The notes below the pieces were generated by a model. It had not been told where the DNA came from. It did no database searches and worked only from the letters and a program-made list of their open reading frames with translations. From CALBPI01 sp039027435 (GTDB lineage: Bacteria > Pseudomonadota > Gammaproteobacteria > Steroidobacterales > Woeseiaceae), in NCBI GenBank assembly GCA_039027435.1, contig JBCCKF010000006.1, positions 191,383-255,382 of the forward strand: a DNA stretch of 64,000 nt, written 5' to 3'. Made by a program: the position numbers and the translations under genes. Within the stretch, counting starts at the first letter, position 1; the number at the start of each line of letters is the position of its first letter. This document shows, in pieces, positions 15,778-23,575 of this stretch.

Positions 15778-17835
15778 ATGCAAACGCCGATTCGATTGCT
15801 CTTGACGCTGCTCAGCGCCGCGAGCCTGTATGTTATTTCTGATCACGCCGCAGCTGACGAGCTCGAGGAGATCGTCGTCACCGCTACCCGCCTGCCGCAG
15901 GCACTCGAGTCACTCCCATACTCGGCCAACGTCATAGAGGTCGGAGAGATTCAACGAGCACGCCCGTTGCTGGGCCTTGATGAAGCGCTGCAGGGTGTGC
16001 CCGGATTGCTGGTTCAGAACCGCTACAACTTCGCACAGGACCTCAGAATCTCTGTGCGCGGATTCGGCGCACGTTCCGCCTTTGGCATCCGGGGCATCCG
16101 GGTGTTGGTCGACGGTATCCCCGCGACGCTTCCGGATGGGCAAAGCGGGGTCGATGGGATCGATGTGGGGGCTACCGGCCGAATAGAACTCCTGCGTGGC
16201 AGCGCGGGTGCGCGATACGGCAACGCAGGCGGCGGTGTGTTGTTGGTAGAGACGCTTCCCGGTGAGCCCACACCGACCGTGTCACTGCGTGGTGCAATTG
16301 GCAGTGACGGCTACGAACGACAACAGGTGTCCCTGAGCGGTGTGTCGGGTGACTGGAATTACCGGGCCAGCATTTCGGATCTCAACTACGACGGCTATCG
16401 CGAGCACTCAGCGGCGCGCAATCGGCAGGTGAGTCTTCGGTTGGCGCATGATGCAGGTGAGAACAGCGACTGGTTGTTCACCGTGCACCACACCGATCAG
16501 CCAGAGGCGTTCGATCCCGGCGGTATCAACCTCGCCCAAGCGGACGCGAATCCACGCAGTGCGCGAGACGCAAATATCTCGTTTGGTGCAGGCGAGGCGC
16601 TCGAGCAAACCCGTTTGGGCCTGCGCTATCGGCGTGCACTTAATGATCGGACGCGAATCTTGTGGCGCCAGTACGCAACGCAGCGCACGTTCGATGGTTT
16701 CTTGCCGTTCGGCAACAGTGGTGCGATCGACCTCGACCGGGTGTTCTTCGGTGGCGGGTTGCAGATCGAGCATCAACCTGACCCCGCCGGCCGATGGGGC
16801 ACTGTGGTTGCGGGTATCGACATCGATCGCCAACGTGATGAGCGGCAGCGATTCAATAACGACGCCGGGCAGAGGGCGGCGCTCACGCTGGATCAAGAAG
16901 AGCGGGTTAGCGCGAATGGTGTGTTTCTGCTTTGGCAGTTTGAGCCATCGGCAGCGATGAACCTGGAAGCGGCGCTGCGCTACGACTCCGTGGATTTCGA
17001 TGTCGATGATCGGTTTCTTTCCAACGGCGATGACGGTGGATCGCTGACCTTCGATGCGTGGTCCCCCTCCCTTGGGTTGTCCTTCGCGGTTGCAGAAGGC
17101 AAGACGATCTATGCGAATGTTGCGCGATCCTTCGAAACGCCAACGACGACAGAGCTCGCTAACCCGGGGACCGAGGGTGGTTTCAATGCGTCGCTGGATC
17201 CGCAAATTGCGCTGCAGTTTGAAGTCGGAACGAGGATCACGCTCGGTGCACACTCGCTGTCGGCTGCGCTCTACAAAATCGATCTCGATGATGAGCTGAT
17301 CCCATTCGAGCTTGAGCAGTTCCCAGGTCGAGACTTTTTCGCCAATGCCGGTGCGACCGATCGGCAAGGCGTTGAGTTTTCGGTCCGCTCCACTTGGCAC
17401 CCGAATTGGTTCACGGAGTTCTCCTACACATTTTCAGATTTCGAGTTTTCTGACTTTGTGACCGACGATGGTGACGACTTCTCCGGCAATCGCGTCCCGG
17501 GTAGCGCACGTCATCAGTATTTCGGCAAGCTCCAGTACGCAGATGATTCAGGCTGGCTAGGTGCCATCGAGGTGGCCCGCTTAGGCCCCATCACGCTCAA
17601 CAACCAGAACACCGTTGCGACCGAAGCGTTCACCCGCATGGAGCTCCGACTGGCGCGTACCTTCGAGACTTCGCGATGGCGCCTGGAGCCATTTGTCGCC
17701 GTCAGTAACGCACTGGATGAGACCTACACGGCGAACGCGAGAATCAATGCGTTCGGATCGCGCTTTTATGAGCCGGGGCCGGACCGTGCTGTGTTTGTTG
17801 GTTTCGAAGCACGCCGATCGTCGGGCTCGCGCTGA
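15778..17835 (+). CDS. TonB-dependent receptor, PqqU/YncD-like
   Basis: A 685-residue outer-membrane receptor. A signal peptide ends near HAAA (residue 26), followed by the TonB box EEIVVTATR, a plug domain and a 22-strand barrel with the C-terminal aromatic region. The plug segment VPGLLVQNRYNFAQDLRISV-RGFGARSAFGIRGIR-DGIPATLPDGQ is strikingly like E. coli YncD (PqqU), which imports PQQ. Barrel motifs such as FETPT and RFYEPGPDRAVFVG also match that group. The adjacent divergent gene encodes a PQQ-dependent dehydrogenase, which supports PQQ as substrate. Energy comes from TonB-ExbBD, not found here. The family match is from memory of the E. coli protein. Confidence 0.82.
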   Translation: MQTPIRLLLTLLSAASLYVISDHAAADELEEIVVTATRLPQALESLPYSANVIEVGEIQRARPLLGLDEALQGVPGLLVQNRYNFAQDLRISVRGFGARSAFGIRGIRVLVDGIPATLPDGQSGVDGIDVGATGRIELLRGSAGARYGNAGGGVLLVETLPGEPTPTVSLRGAIGSDGYERQQVSLSGVSGDWNYRASISDLNYDGYREHSAARNRQVSLRLAHDAGENSDWLFTVHHTDQPEAFDPGGINLAQADANPRSARDANISFGAGEALEQTRLGLRYRRALNDRTRILWRQYATQRTFDGFLPFGNSGAIDLDRVFFGGGLQIEHQPDPAGRWGTVVAGIDIDRQRDERQRFNNDAGQRAALTLDQEERVSANGVFLLWQFEPSAAMNLEAALRYDSVDFDVDDRFLSNGDDGGSLTFDAWSPSLGLSFAVAEGKTIYANVARSFETPTTTELANPGTEGGFNASLDPQIALQFEVGTRITLGAHSLSAALYKIDLDDELIPFELEQFPGRDFFANAGATDRQGVEFSVRSTWHPNWFTEFSYTFSDFEFSDFVTDDGDDFSGNRVPGSARHQYFGKLQYADDSGWLGAIEVARLGPITLNNQNTVATEAFTRMELRLARTFETSRWRLEPFVAVSNALDETYTANARINAFGSRFYEPGPDRAVFVGFEARRSSGSR

Positions 17836-18154
17836 GCGAAACCGGCTCAAGGACAAGTGTCGGTTGGTGGTCAGCGTTTGACATAAATTCTTAAGTTCCG
17901 AGTGCCTGTTCTCAGCTTTCGCTTTCCGCGTTGACACCAGTCAACGCCTTATGACAGCTTCAACTTAAAGGCACACCGCGTGAAAGCGCGGGTCGCAAAA
18001 CCACCGGTCTAAGGACATGGAGTCTAGGGCAGCGGGGTTGCCGGAACGGCATTTGCCATCCGATAGCCAACAACGCGAATCCGCGTCCTCCGCCTCCCCG
18101 TTTTCCGAGTTCCTGTGGGTGTGTGCTTGAACATTGCCAGCACGGGAGTACGGC
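17836..18154. other. Intergenic region with a hairpin
   Basis: This 319-bp gap lies between the PqqU-like receptor and the FAD oxidase. It contains one clear element, a perfect 8-bp inverted repeat GCGTTGAC-4-GTCAACGC at 17928-17947, which could be an operator or a hairpin at the receptor mRNA end; no T-tract follows. A GGGAG ribosome-binding site lies at its right edge. I see no gene with convincing coding features in the rest. Confidence 0.4.
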
Positions 18155-19528
18155 ATGGGGAGTCGCGACAGAAACGGACCACAAGGGCGAGGCGCATCAG
18201 CAAGTGCGCGTGATGCGAGGCCACAGCCTGGCGTCGTGGTACCTCGATCGCTAAAGGAACTGCTGGCGATCATGGATCCCGCGTCGGCTTATCCGACACC
18301 AATTAGGCCTATGGGCGCCAACAGCAGTTGTACCGGTTGCACAGCGGCCGTAGGCGGCACCGTTGTCGATATGACCGAAATGCGTCACATCGGGCGCGTG
18401 CAGAACGACACCATCACCTGCGACGCCGGCGTCACCTTGCGTGAGTTGGCAGATCACCTCGCCGAAGACGGACTGGAAATCGCGGGTGCACTCGATCTCG
18501 TTAATCGTACCGTTGGCGGTGCGGTGGCGAGCGGGTGTTTTGGTCCGTCCCATGACGGAACGACCGCGTTTATCGCGTCGCAGGCGGTTGCGATGCAGGT
18601 GGTCCTGCCCACAGGCCGCTTGATGGAAGTCGATGCAGATAAGGACAACCTGTTGAATGCCATGCGCATCAGCTTTGGCTCGCTCGGTATCATTGCCAGC
18701 GTGACGTTCAAGGTGCGCCCGCAGGAGCAATTCGTGTTGAAACAGCGGCGCATGGACGTGGAAACGTTCGGGCGTGCAGCTAGAGTCCTCGTGAATCAAC
18801 CCCTCGGTCTGAAATTCTTTTATCTGCCGTTCAAGGATGTGGTGTTTACCGAACTCAGGCGCACCGAGGAAGACAGCGCGCGGCGTGTCCGAAAACTGCC
18901 GTGGAAGCTTAAGGAGTTGGGCGAGACCACTGTTTTGCCTTCTATCTGCAACAAGCTCGGGAGGATCGTGCCGATTCCCAGTTTGCGGTACAGCCTTGTG
19001 GACGGACTGCATGGCATGACCCAGTCGTTGCTCACCAGCACCTTAACGGCTGGAGGCTTCAACTCGGTGGAGTTCAGAGATCAGGGCAGTGGCAAATTCG
19101 CCGGTCCGCCGCTCGAATACACCACCTGGTGCTTTCCTGCGGAAGAAGTTGGCATGCTGTTAATGGCATACAAGACTTTTGCAGCGGACTATTACACCGT
19201 GCACAAGTTCCGTTGCGACATGCCGGTTGTCGGATTCCGGTTGCCTACAGATCGCAGTGCGTTGCTCTCTCCGAGCTTTGATCGACCGATCTTTGCGCTG
19301 CGGTTTGTCAGCAGTCCACATCCATTGTGGGAAGACTTTGTTATGGATCTTGGCGAGTTCGCTCAGAAGTGGGGTGGTACGCCACTCTTGAATCAGACCC
19401 GAAGCGCGGATCCGAGTCACACATCGGTCTCGCTAGGCAGTCGCCTCGAGTTTTTCCGCAAGATTCGCCGGCGCATGGACCCTGAAGGTCGGATGCTGAA
19501 TCCGTTCCTGTCGCAGTACTTGCGTTAG
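18155..19528 (+). CDS. FAD-binding oxidase, VAO/PCMH family (aldonolactone oxidase-like)
   Basis: A 457-residue flavoprotein. The N-terminal FAD domain includes RPMGANSSCTG, VVDMTEMRHIGRV, TCDAGVTLRELADHLAEDGL and VGGAVASGCFGPSHDGTTAF, as in L-gulonolactone, D-arabinono-1,4-lactone or alditol oxidases. The C-terminal FRKIRRRMDPEGRMLNPFLSQYL matches the end of the ALO-type substrate domain. A GGGAG ribosome-binding site precedes the ATG at 18155 by six bases; an upstream TTG at 18134 is less likely. No signal peptide is visible. Its stop overlaps the convergent sdaA stop by 4 bp. Likely an oxidase or dehydrogenase of a sugar-derived alcohol or lactone. Confidence 0.75.
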   Translation: MGSRDRNGPQGRGASASARDARPQPGVVVPRSLKELLAIMDPASAYPTPIRPMGANSSCTGCTAAVGGTVVDMTEMRHIGRVQNDTITCDAGVTLRELADHLAEDGLEIAGALDLVNRTVGGAVASGCFGPSHDGTTAFIASQAVAMQVVLPTGRLMEVDADKDNLLNAMRISFGSLGIIASVTFKVRPQEQFVLKQRRMDVETFGRAARVLVNQPLGLKFFYLPFKDVVFTELRRTEEDSARRVRKLPWKLKELGETTVLPSICNKLGRIVPIPSLRYSLVDGLHGMTQSLLTSTLTAGGFNSVEFRDQGSGKFAGPPLEYTTWCFPAEEVGMLLMAYKTFAADYYTVHKFRCDMPVVGFRLPTDRSALLSPSFDRPIFALRFVSSPHPLWEDFVMDLGEFAQKWGGTPLLNQTRSADPSHTSVSLGSRLEFFRKIRRRMDPEGRMLNPFLSQYLR

Positions 19529-20922
19529 CAATCCACGAAATTCACAGGGACCTCGACGACGCTGGCTGCAAGTCCGCCGCGCGCGGTTTCCTTGTATTTG
19601 GCCTGCATGTCGCGGCCTGTCTCACGCATGGTCTCAATCACTTTGTCGAGCGAAACCATGTGATCCCCATCACCACGCATAGCAAGACGCGAAGCGTTGA
19701 TCGCTTTGATCGACGCCATCGCATTGCGCTCGATACAGGGCACTTGTACGAGACCCGCAATCGGGTCGCAGGTCAGCCCGAGGTTGTGCTCCATTGCGAT
19801 CTCCGCCGCGTTTTCACACTGTGCCGGTGTGCCGCCCAGCACCTCTGTCAACGCGCCAGCCGCCATGGAGCATGCTGAACCGACTTCCCCCTGGCATCCG
19901 ACTTCAGCGCCACTGATTGACGCGTTTTCTTTAAACAGGATCCCGATCGCACCGCAGGTGAGCAGGAAGCGGTGGATGCCATCTCGCGTGGCACCCGGGC
20001 AGAATCGGCGGTAGTAGTGCAGGACGGCGGGCACGATGCCCGCTGCGCCGTTCGTGGGCGCGGTCACGACGCGACCACCAGCCGCATTTTCTTCGTTCAC
20101 CGCCAATGCATAGAGATTGACCCAATCCATGATTGAGAGGGGATCGGACAGCGCAGCTTCCGGTCGCGCGCACAGTTGGTCGTACATTGCCGCTGCGCGT
20201 CGTTTCACCTTCAGGCCGGGCAACACGCCAGCCTGGCCACAGCCGCGTTCGACGCAGGCCTGCATGGTGTCCCAGATCGCATCGAGATCCGTGTTGATCT
20301 CCTCGTCGGTACGCCATGCCCGCTCATTGGCGCGCATGATGTCGGAGATCGACAGATCATGCATCTCGCAATGTTTCATCAATTCGGCCGCGGTAGTGAA
20401 CGGGTAGGGCTGGTTTACCTGAGCGGCGACGATATTGCCCTCCAGTGCCTGATCTTCGTCCACAACGAAGCCACCACCGATGGAATAGTAGGCGCGCTCA
20501 ACTAGTGTTCCCCCGGACTTGTCACTGGCTGTCAGCCGCATGCCGTTAGGGTGGTAGGGCAGTTGCTTGCGGACCATGAACTTCAGATCACGCTTCGGTG
20601 AGAAGTTAATCGTGTGCTCGCCACCGAGGTCGAGGCGGCTAGTGGTTTCGATCTGCTCGAGCAGTCCGGGTATAGCATCCGGATCGATACTGTCCGGCGC
20701 CTTGCCCATCAAGCCGAGCTGGACCGCCTTGTGCGTGCCATGGCCGCGCCCGGTGGCACCGAGTGATCCGTACAAGTGTGCGGTCATGCGATGGACGCGG
20801 TTCAGCATTCCGGCTCCGCGCAACGCCGTTACGAACTTGGCGGATGCCAGCATCGGTCCGACGGTGTGCGAGCTCGACGGGCCGATCCCGATCTTGAATA
20901 GATGGAACACGCTGATGGTCAT
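19525..20922 (-). CDS. sdaA: L-serine ammonia-lyase (iron-sulfur dependent)
   Basis: A 465-residue L-serine dehydratase that deaminates serine to pyruvate and ammonia. The beta-domain start SVFHLFKIGIGPSSSHTVGPM and the alpha-domain iron-sulfur/active-site blocks GCQGEVGSACSMAAGALTEVLGG, EHNLGLTCDPIAGLVQVPCIERNA are intact, providing the conserved cysteines that bind the 4Fe-4S cluster. Length fits the single-chain gammaproteobacterial enzyme. The ATG overlaps the stop of the MarR-type gene upstream as ATGA (20919-20922), so the regulator and enzyme form an operon. Confidence 0.95.
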   Translation of the reverse strand: MTISVFHLFKIGIGPSSSHTVGPMLASAKFVTALRGAGMLNRVHRMTAHLYGSLGATGRGHGTHKAVQLGLMGKAPDSIDPDAIPGLLEQIETTSRLDLGGEHTINFSPKRDLKFMVRKQLPYHPNGMRLTASDKSGGTLVERAYYSIGGGFVVDEDQALEGNIVAAQVNQPYPFTTAAELMKHCEMHDLSISDIMRANERAWRTDEEINTDLDAIWDTMQACVERGCGQAGVLPGLKVKRRAAAMYDQLCARPEAALSDPLSIMDWVNLYALAVNEENAAGGRVVTAPTNGAAGIVPAVLHYYRRFCPGATRDGIHRFLLTCGAIGILFKENASISGAEVGCQGEVGSACSMAAGALTEVLGGTPAQCENAAEIAMEHNLGLTCDPIAGLVQVPCIERNAMASIKAINASRLAMRGDGDHMVSLDKVIETMRETGRDMQAKYKETARGGLAASVVEVPVNFVDC

Positions 20923-21257
20923 GAGTGTTCCGGAAGGAAGCGCTGCCAGCGGCGCAGGAAACGTTGCCCCTTGTCCGTCAGAAATATGCGCTTCTTGCGC
21001 AGATTGTCCGGGTCCAGGTGCTGTTCGATCAAACCCGGGCCGGCAGTCTTGCGACTGTTGATCTCCGATAGATCTGCCAAGTTCCGCGACAGTGCGGTTG
21101 TGCTGATACCTTGCAGGTGCTCTGCCAATTCGTTCTGGCTGAGGCCTTCGTTTTGGGCGACGTGCAAAAAGACGAGCAGGCGCTGCACGGTCACATCAGG
21201 CGCGATGTTGTCTCGTGCATAGGTCAGAAATTCCAGCAGATCTGTGGGTCGCGCCAT
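20919..21257 (-). CDS. Short MarR-type winged-helix regulator
   Basis: A 112-residue protein with a winged-helix fold: VQRLLVFLHVAQNEGLSQNELAEHLQGISTTALSRNLADL carries the HTH, and LIEQHLDPDNLRKKRIFLTDKGQRFLRRW is the wing and following helix. It lacks the long flanking dimerisation helices of full-size MarR proteins. It is translationally coupled to sdaA, so it probably controls serine deaminase or is autoregulated. Its ligand is unknown. Confidence 0.72.
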   Translation of the reverse strand: MARPTDLLEFLTYARDNIAPDVTVQRLLVFLHVAQNEGLSQNELAEHLQGISTTALSRNLADLSEINSRKTAGPGLIEQHLDPDNLRKKRIFLTDKGQRFLRRWQRFLPEHS

Positions 21258-21417
21258 GTCTTGTCCCTACTCTTGCGATACCGCAACGCTTCGGCTCTAG
21301 TGTACGCCCATTTGCTGATGCTTGATCGCCATCATCGAGGTATATCGGCCGGCTATGCGGTCGGCGCCTCTTTTGGTCTATGATCCGCCGATGGGGGAAT
21401 CAGAGAACACAATTGCG

Positions 21418-21837
21418 ATGAATGAAACGTCCGAGATCATTTATACCGATGAAGAGCCACTCGATACGGATCAGTTCATCGATCTGCTGCGCCGCTCAGG
21501 GCTCGATGCGCGCCGACCGATTGAGGATCGCTCGTGTATGGCGTCGATGGTGCTCAATGCCGATATCCTGATGACAGCGTGGGCGGGTGATGAACCGATA
21601 GGAGTGGCGCGTTCGGTAACGGACTTTTCGTATTGCTGCTATTTGTCGGATCTCGCTGTTGACGAGCGTTGGCAGCGCCAGGGTGTCGGCCTGGCCTTGA
21701 TAAACGCAACGGCGAATCGCCTTGCCGCAGACTGTCAGTTGATCGTGCTCAGTGCGCCGAAGGCGACAAACTTCTACCCCGAGGCTGGGTTTACCCAACA
21801 CGACAACGCATGGGTGCGAACGGCCAGGACCGACTGA
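21418..21837 (+). CDS. GNAT-family N-acetyltransferase
   Basis: A GNAT protein of about 139 residues with the acetyl-CoA loop LAVDERWQRQGVGLALINAT and the C-terminal ATNFYPEAGFTQHDNAW. I favour the ATG at 21418, which begins just before the first strand (SEIIYTDEE). The ATG at 21391 would add nine residues; a TATGAT box at 21379-21384 would place transcription start at about 21391. The stop abuts the stop of the convergent GST gene with no gap. The acceptor substrate is unknown. Confidence 0.8.
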   Translation: MNETSEIIYTDEEPLDTDQFIDLLRRSGLDARRPIEDRSCMASMVLNADILMTAWAGDEPIGVARSVTDFSYCCYLSDLAVDERWQRQGVGLALINATANRLAADCQLIVLSAPKATNFYPEAGFTQHDNAWVRTARTD

Positions 21838-22446
21838 TCAGTCAGAGGGTGGCGCAGACGCGGCAGCGGCGGCCTGAAATGCAGGGCGTGCCGCGCACCG
21901 TTTGAGGTAGTCGGTCAGTACTTCTGCATTGTCCGGCATGATGCCGAACATCTGAAGGAAGTTGACGCTACTGCCGAGCATGACGTCCGCGGCGGAGAAA
22001 TCCTCACCCATCACCCAGGTTCTGTCTGAGAGACGCGCGGTCAGGGCATCGATCATCGAGTCAAAATCCGCCCAGCCATGGGCTACCCGGTTAGCTTTGG
22101 CCGTGCCGAATGCCTCGGCCATGCACGGCTCCATGACTGCAGGCGTGTACATCAGCCAGAAGAGGAACTCACCACGCTGCGGGCTATCTGCCGCCGGGCT
22201 GAGTTTCGCGTCACTGTATCGATCTGCCAGATAGAGGCAGATTGCAGCCGATTCGGCCATAGCGACGTCACCATCGACAATGGCGGGCACTTTACCCAGC
22301 GGGCTTGCAGCAGCGAACTCCGGGTGAGACTTCGCGGTAGCGTCCCGAATGTCGATGGCCTCGATTTGATACTCGCAACCCGCTTCTTCAAGCATCCAGA
22401 TAGCGCGCATGCCGCGAGTCTGCGGAAAGGTGAATAGCGTGATCAT
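21838..22446 (-). CDS. Glutathione S-transferase family protein
   Basis: A 202-residue GST. The thioredoxin-like N-domain starts ITLFTFPQTRGMRAIWMLEEAG and has the cis-Pro and glutathione motif SPLGKVPAIVDGDVAMAESAAICLYLAD. The C-terminal helical domain has DFSAADVMLGSSVNFLQMFG, the N-capping box region. Its ATG overlaps the stop of the upstream binding-protein gene as ATGA (22443-22446). It may conjugate or isomerise an electrophile related to the ligand of that protein. Confidence 0.88.
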   Translation of the reverse strand: MITLFTFPQTRGMRAIWMLEEAGCEYQIEAIDIRDATAKSHPEFAAASPLGKVPAIVDGDVAMAESAAICLYLADRYSDAKLSPAADSPQRGEFLFWLMYTPAVMEPCMAEAFGTAKANRVAHGWADFDSMIDALTARLSDRTWVMGEDFSAADVMLGSSVNFLQMFGIMPDNAEVLTDYLKRCAARPAFQAAAAASAPPSD

Positions 22447-23291
22447 CGTTGAGCCCCCTGTGTGATCAATGCATCAATGTCGAGCGCACGCTCGGTGAGT
22501 CCGATATCGAGCAGTGTAGCCTGAACAGTGCTCAGCATCTCAGGATCTACGCCGACCGTCTTTGCCCAGTTCGTCTGTGCCAACCACTGTGCTACCTCGG
22601 CGGGATTCAGTCCGTATTCGTCGCTGAATGCCGTCACAGCATCGGTGTCTGCAGCCATGTTGTTCGCCTTGTCGAGCGCGGTCCCGAGCAGTGCGGCCAG
22701 CGCATGACGGTCCTGGCGAGGAATCGCTCCGCGACAGCAAGCGACGAAACACGGCCAAGGCGTTGGCAGAATATCGATTCGTCGAAACTCTCCCGCGGCG
22801 ACCAAAGGGGCTGTCGTCGCGCGCTCCCAAAGGAAAACATCGGCCCGATCTTCGGCAAATGCCGCCCTCGCGCCTTGCAGGGTATCGACAGTGACGTAGT
22901 CGACCGGCATCTGCCAGCCATGCTGGCGGGCGTAGATCCCTGCCATGAGATGAGATCCGGAACCCATGCGACTGACGGCTACGCGTCGATTGACCACGTC
23001 GCTCGGACGGTGAAAAGAAGAGGCTGCCGGCACATGAACACCCCAATTCAGGGGTGTCTCGACCCATACGCCAATGACGCTCAAGTCGATCCCGCGCGCT
23101 GCACCCGCGATGGCACCCTCTGTCAGCAGGATTGCAACGTCTGTGTCACCCGAAGACAACAGGTCCAGCATGCGTCCCGTGCCCTCCGGGACCTCCTGCC
23201 ACTCGATAACACCGCGAGCCCCCATTGTTCGCCAAGCTCGATTGAAATGTTCGGGAACCCCGCAAACACGCGGGATTGGTCGATTAGTCAT
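22443..23291 (-). CDS. Ca3427-like / NMT1-type substrate-binding-fold protein
   Basis: A 282-residue protein with a type 2 periplasmic-binding-protein fold. It resembles Ca3427/THI5-like proteins (PEHFNRAW, WQEVPEGTGRMLDLLSSGDTDVAILLTEGAIAG, and a hinge region followed by PWPCFVACCRGA). No signal peptide is present, so it is probably cytoplasmic, unlike an ABC-transporter receptor. It may be a ligand-binding or THI5-like enzyme-type domain. It is coupled to the GST gene by ATGA overlap. The start at 23291 is the only good ATG. Function not established. Confidence 0.65.
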   Translation of the reverse strand: MTNRPIPRVCGVPEHFNRAWRTMGARGVIEWQEVPEGTGRMLDLLSSGDTDVAILLTEGAIAGAARGIDLSVIGVWVETPLNWGVHVPAASSFHRPSDVVNRRVAVSRMGSGSHLMAGIYARQHGWQMPVDYVTVDTLQGARAAFAEDRADVFLWERATTAPLVAAGEFRRIDILPTPWPCFVACCRGAIPRQDRHALAALLGTALDKANNMAADTDAVTAFSDEYGLNPAEVAQWLAQTNWAKTVGVDPEMLSTVQATLLDIGLTERALDIDALITQGAQR

Positions 23292-23409
23292 GTTGTTTGC
23301 AGCCTACACTGACGAAGATTTGACGCCCTTTTGATACAGCTGAGGTAGCCATACCAAGTGCATGAAATGTTGACACTATTTTCTGACATAAGTCACAGAC
23401 ACCCCTCAT

Positions 23410-23449
23410 CCGTCACATTTCCGTAACAAACGCGTCATTTACGCGTCAC
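23410..23449 (+). promoter_or_regulatory. Tandem Pho-box-like array (four PhoB half-sites)
   Basis: Four 7-mers recur with exact 11-bp spacing: CCGTCAC (23410-23416), CCGTAAC (23421-23427), GCGTCAT (23432-23438) and GCGTCAC (23443-23449). They are separated by 4-bp A/T-rich spacers ATTT, AAAC and TTAC. This is the architecture of two consecutive Pho boxes (consensus half-site near CTGTCAT with 11-bp periodicity). It lies about 127 bp upstream of the lipoprotein start and in the orientation to drive the lipoprotein/TonB-receptor genes. In PhoB promoters the array replaces the -35 element; no strong -10 is obvious. Confidence 0.62.
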
Positions 23450-23575
23450 AGATCAAACCTAACCTCCTGCCGTCCAAATCGTGGGTGGGTGAAGGTTCAC
23501 CGTTTTTCGAGGAGAAGAACGGGCCGGGTCTGCTTGCGAAATTCTAAAATTAATCCAAGCAGCGGAGTTAGCATC

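Noticed and set aside
16408..17400. 330-codon open frame antisense to the PqqU-like receptor
   Set aside because: No coherent motifs or signal; the receptor frame is complete and conserved.
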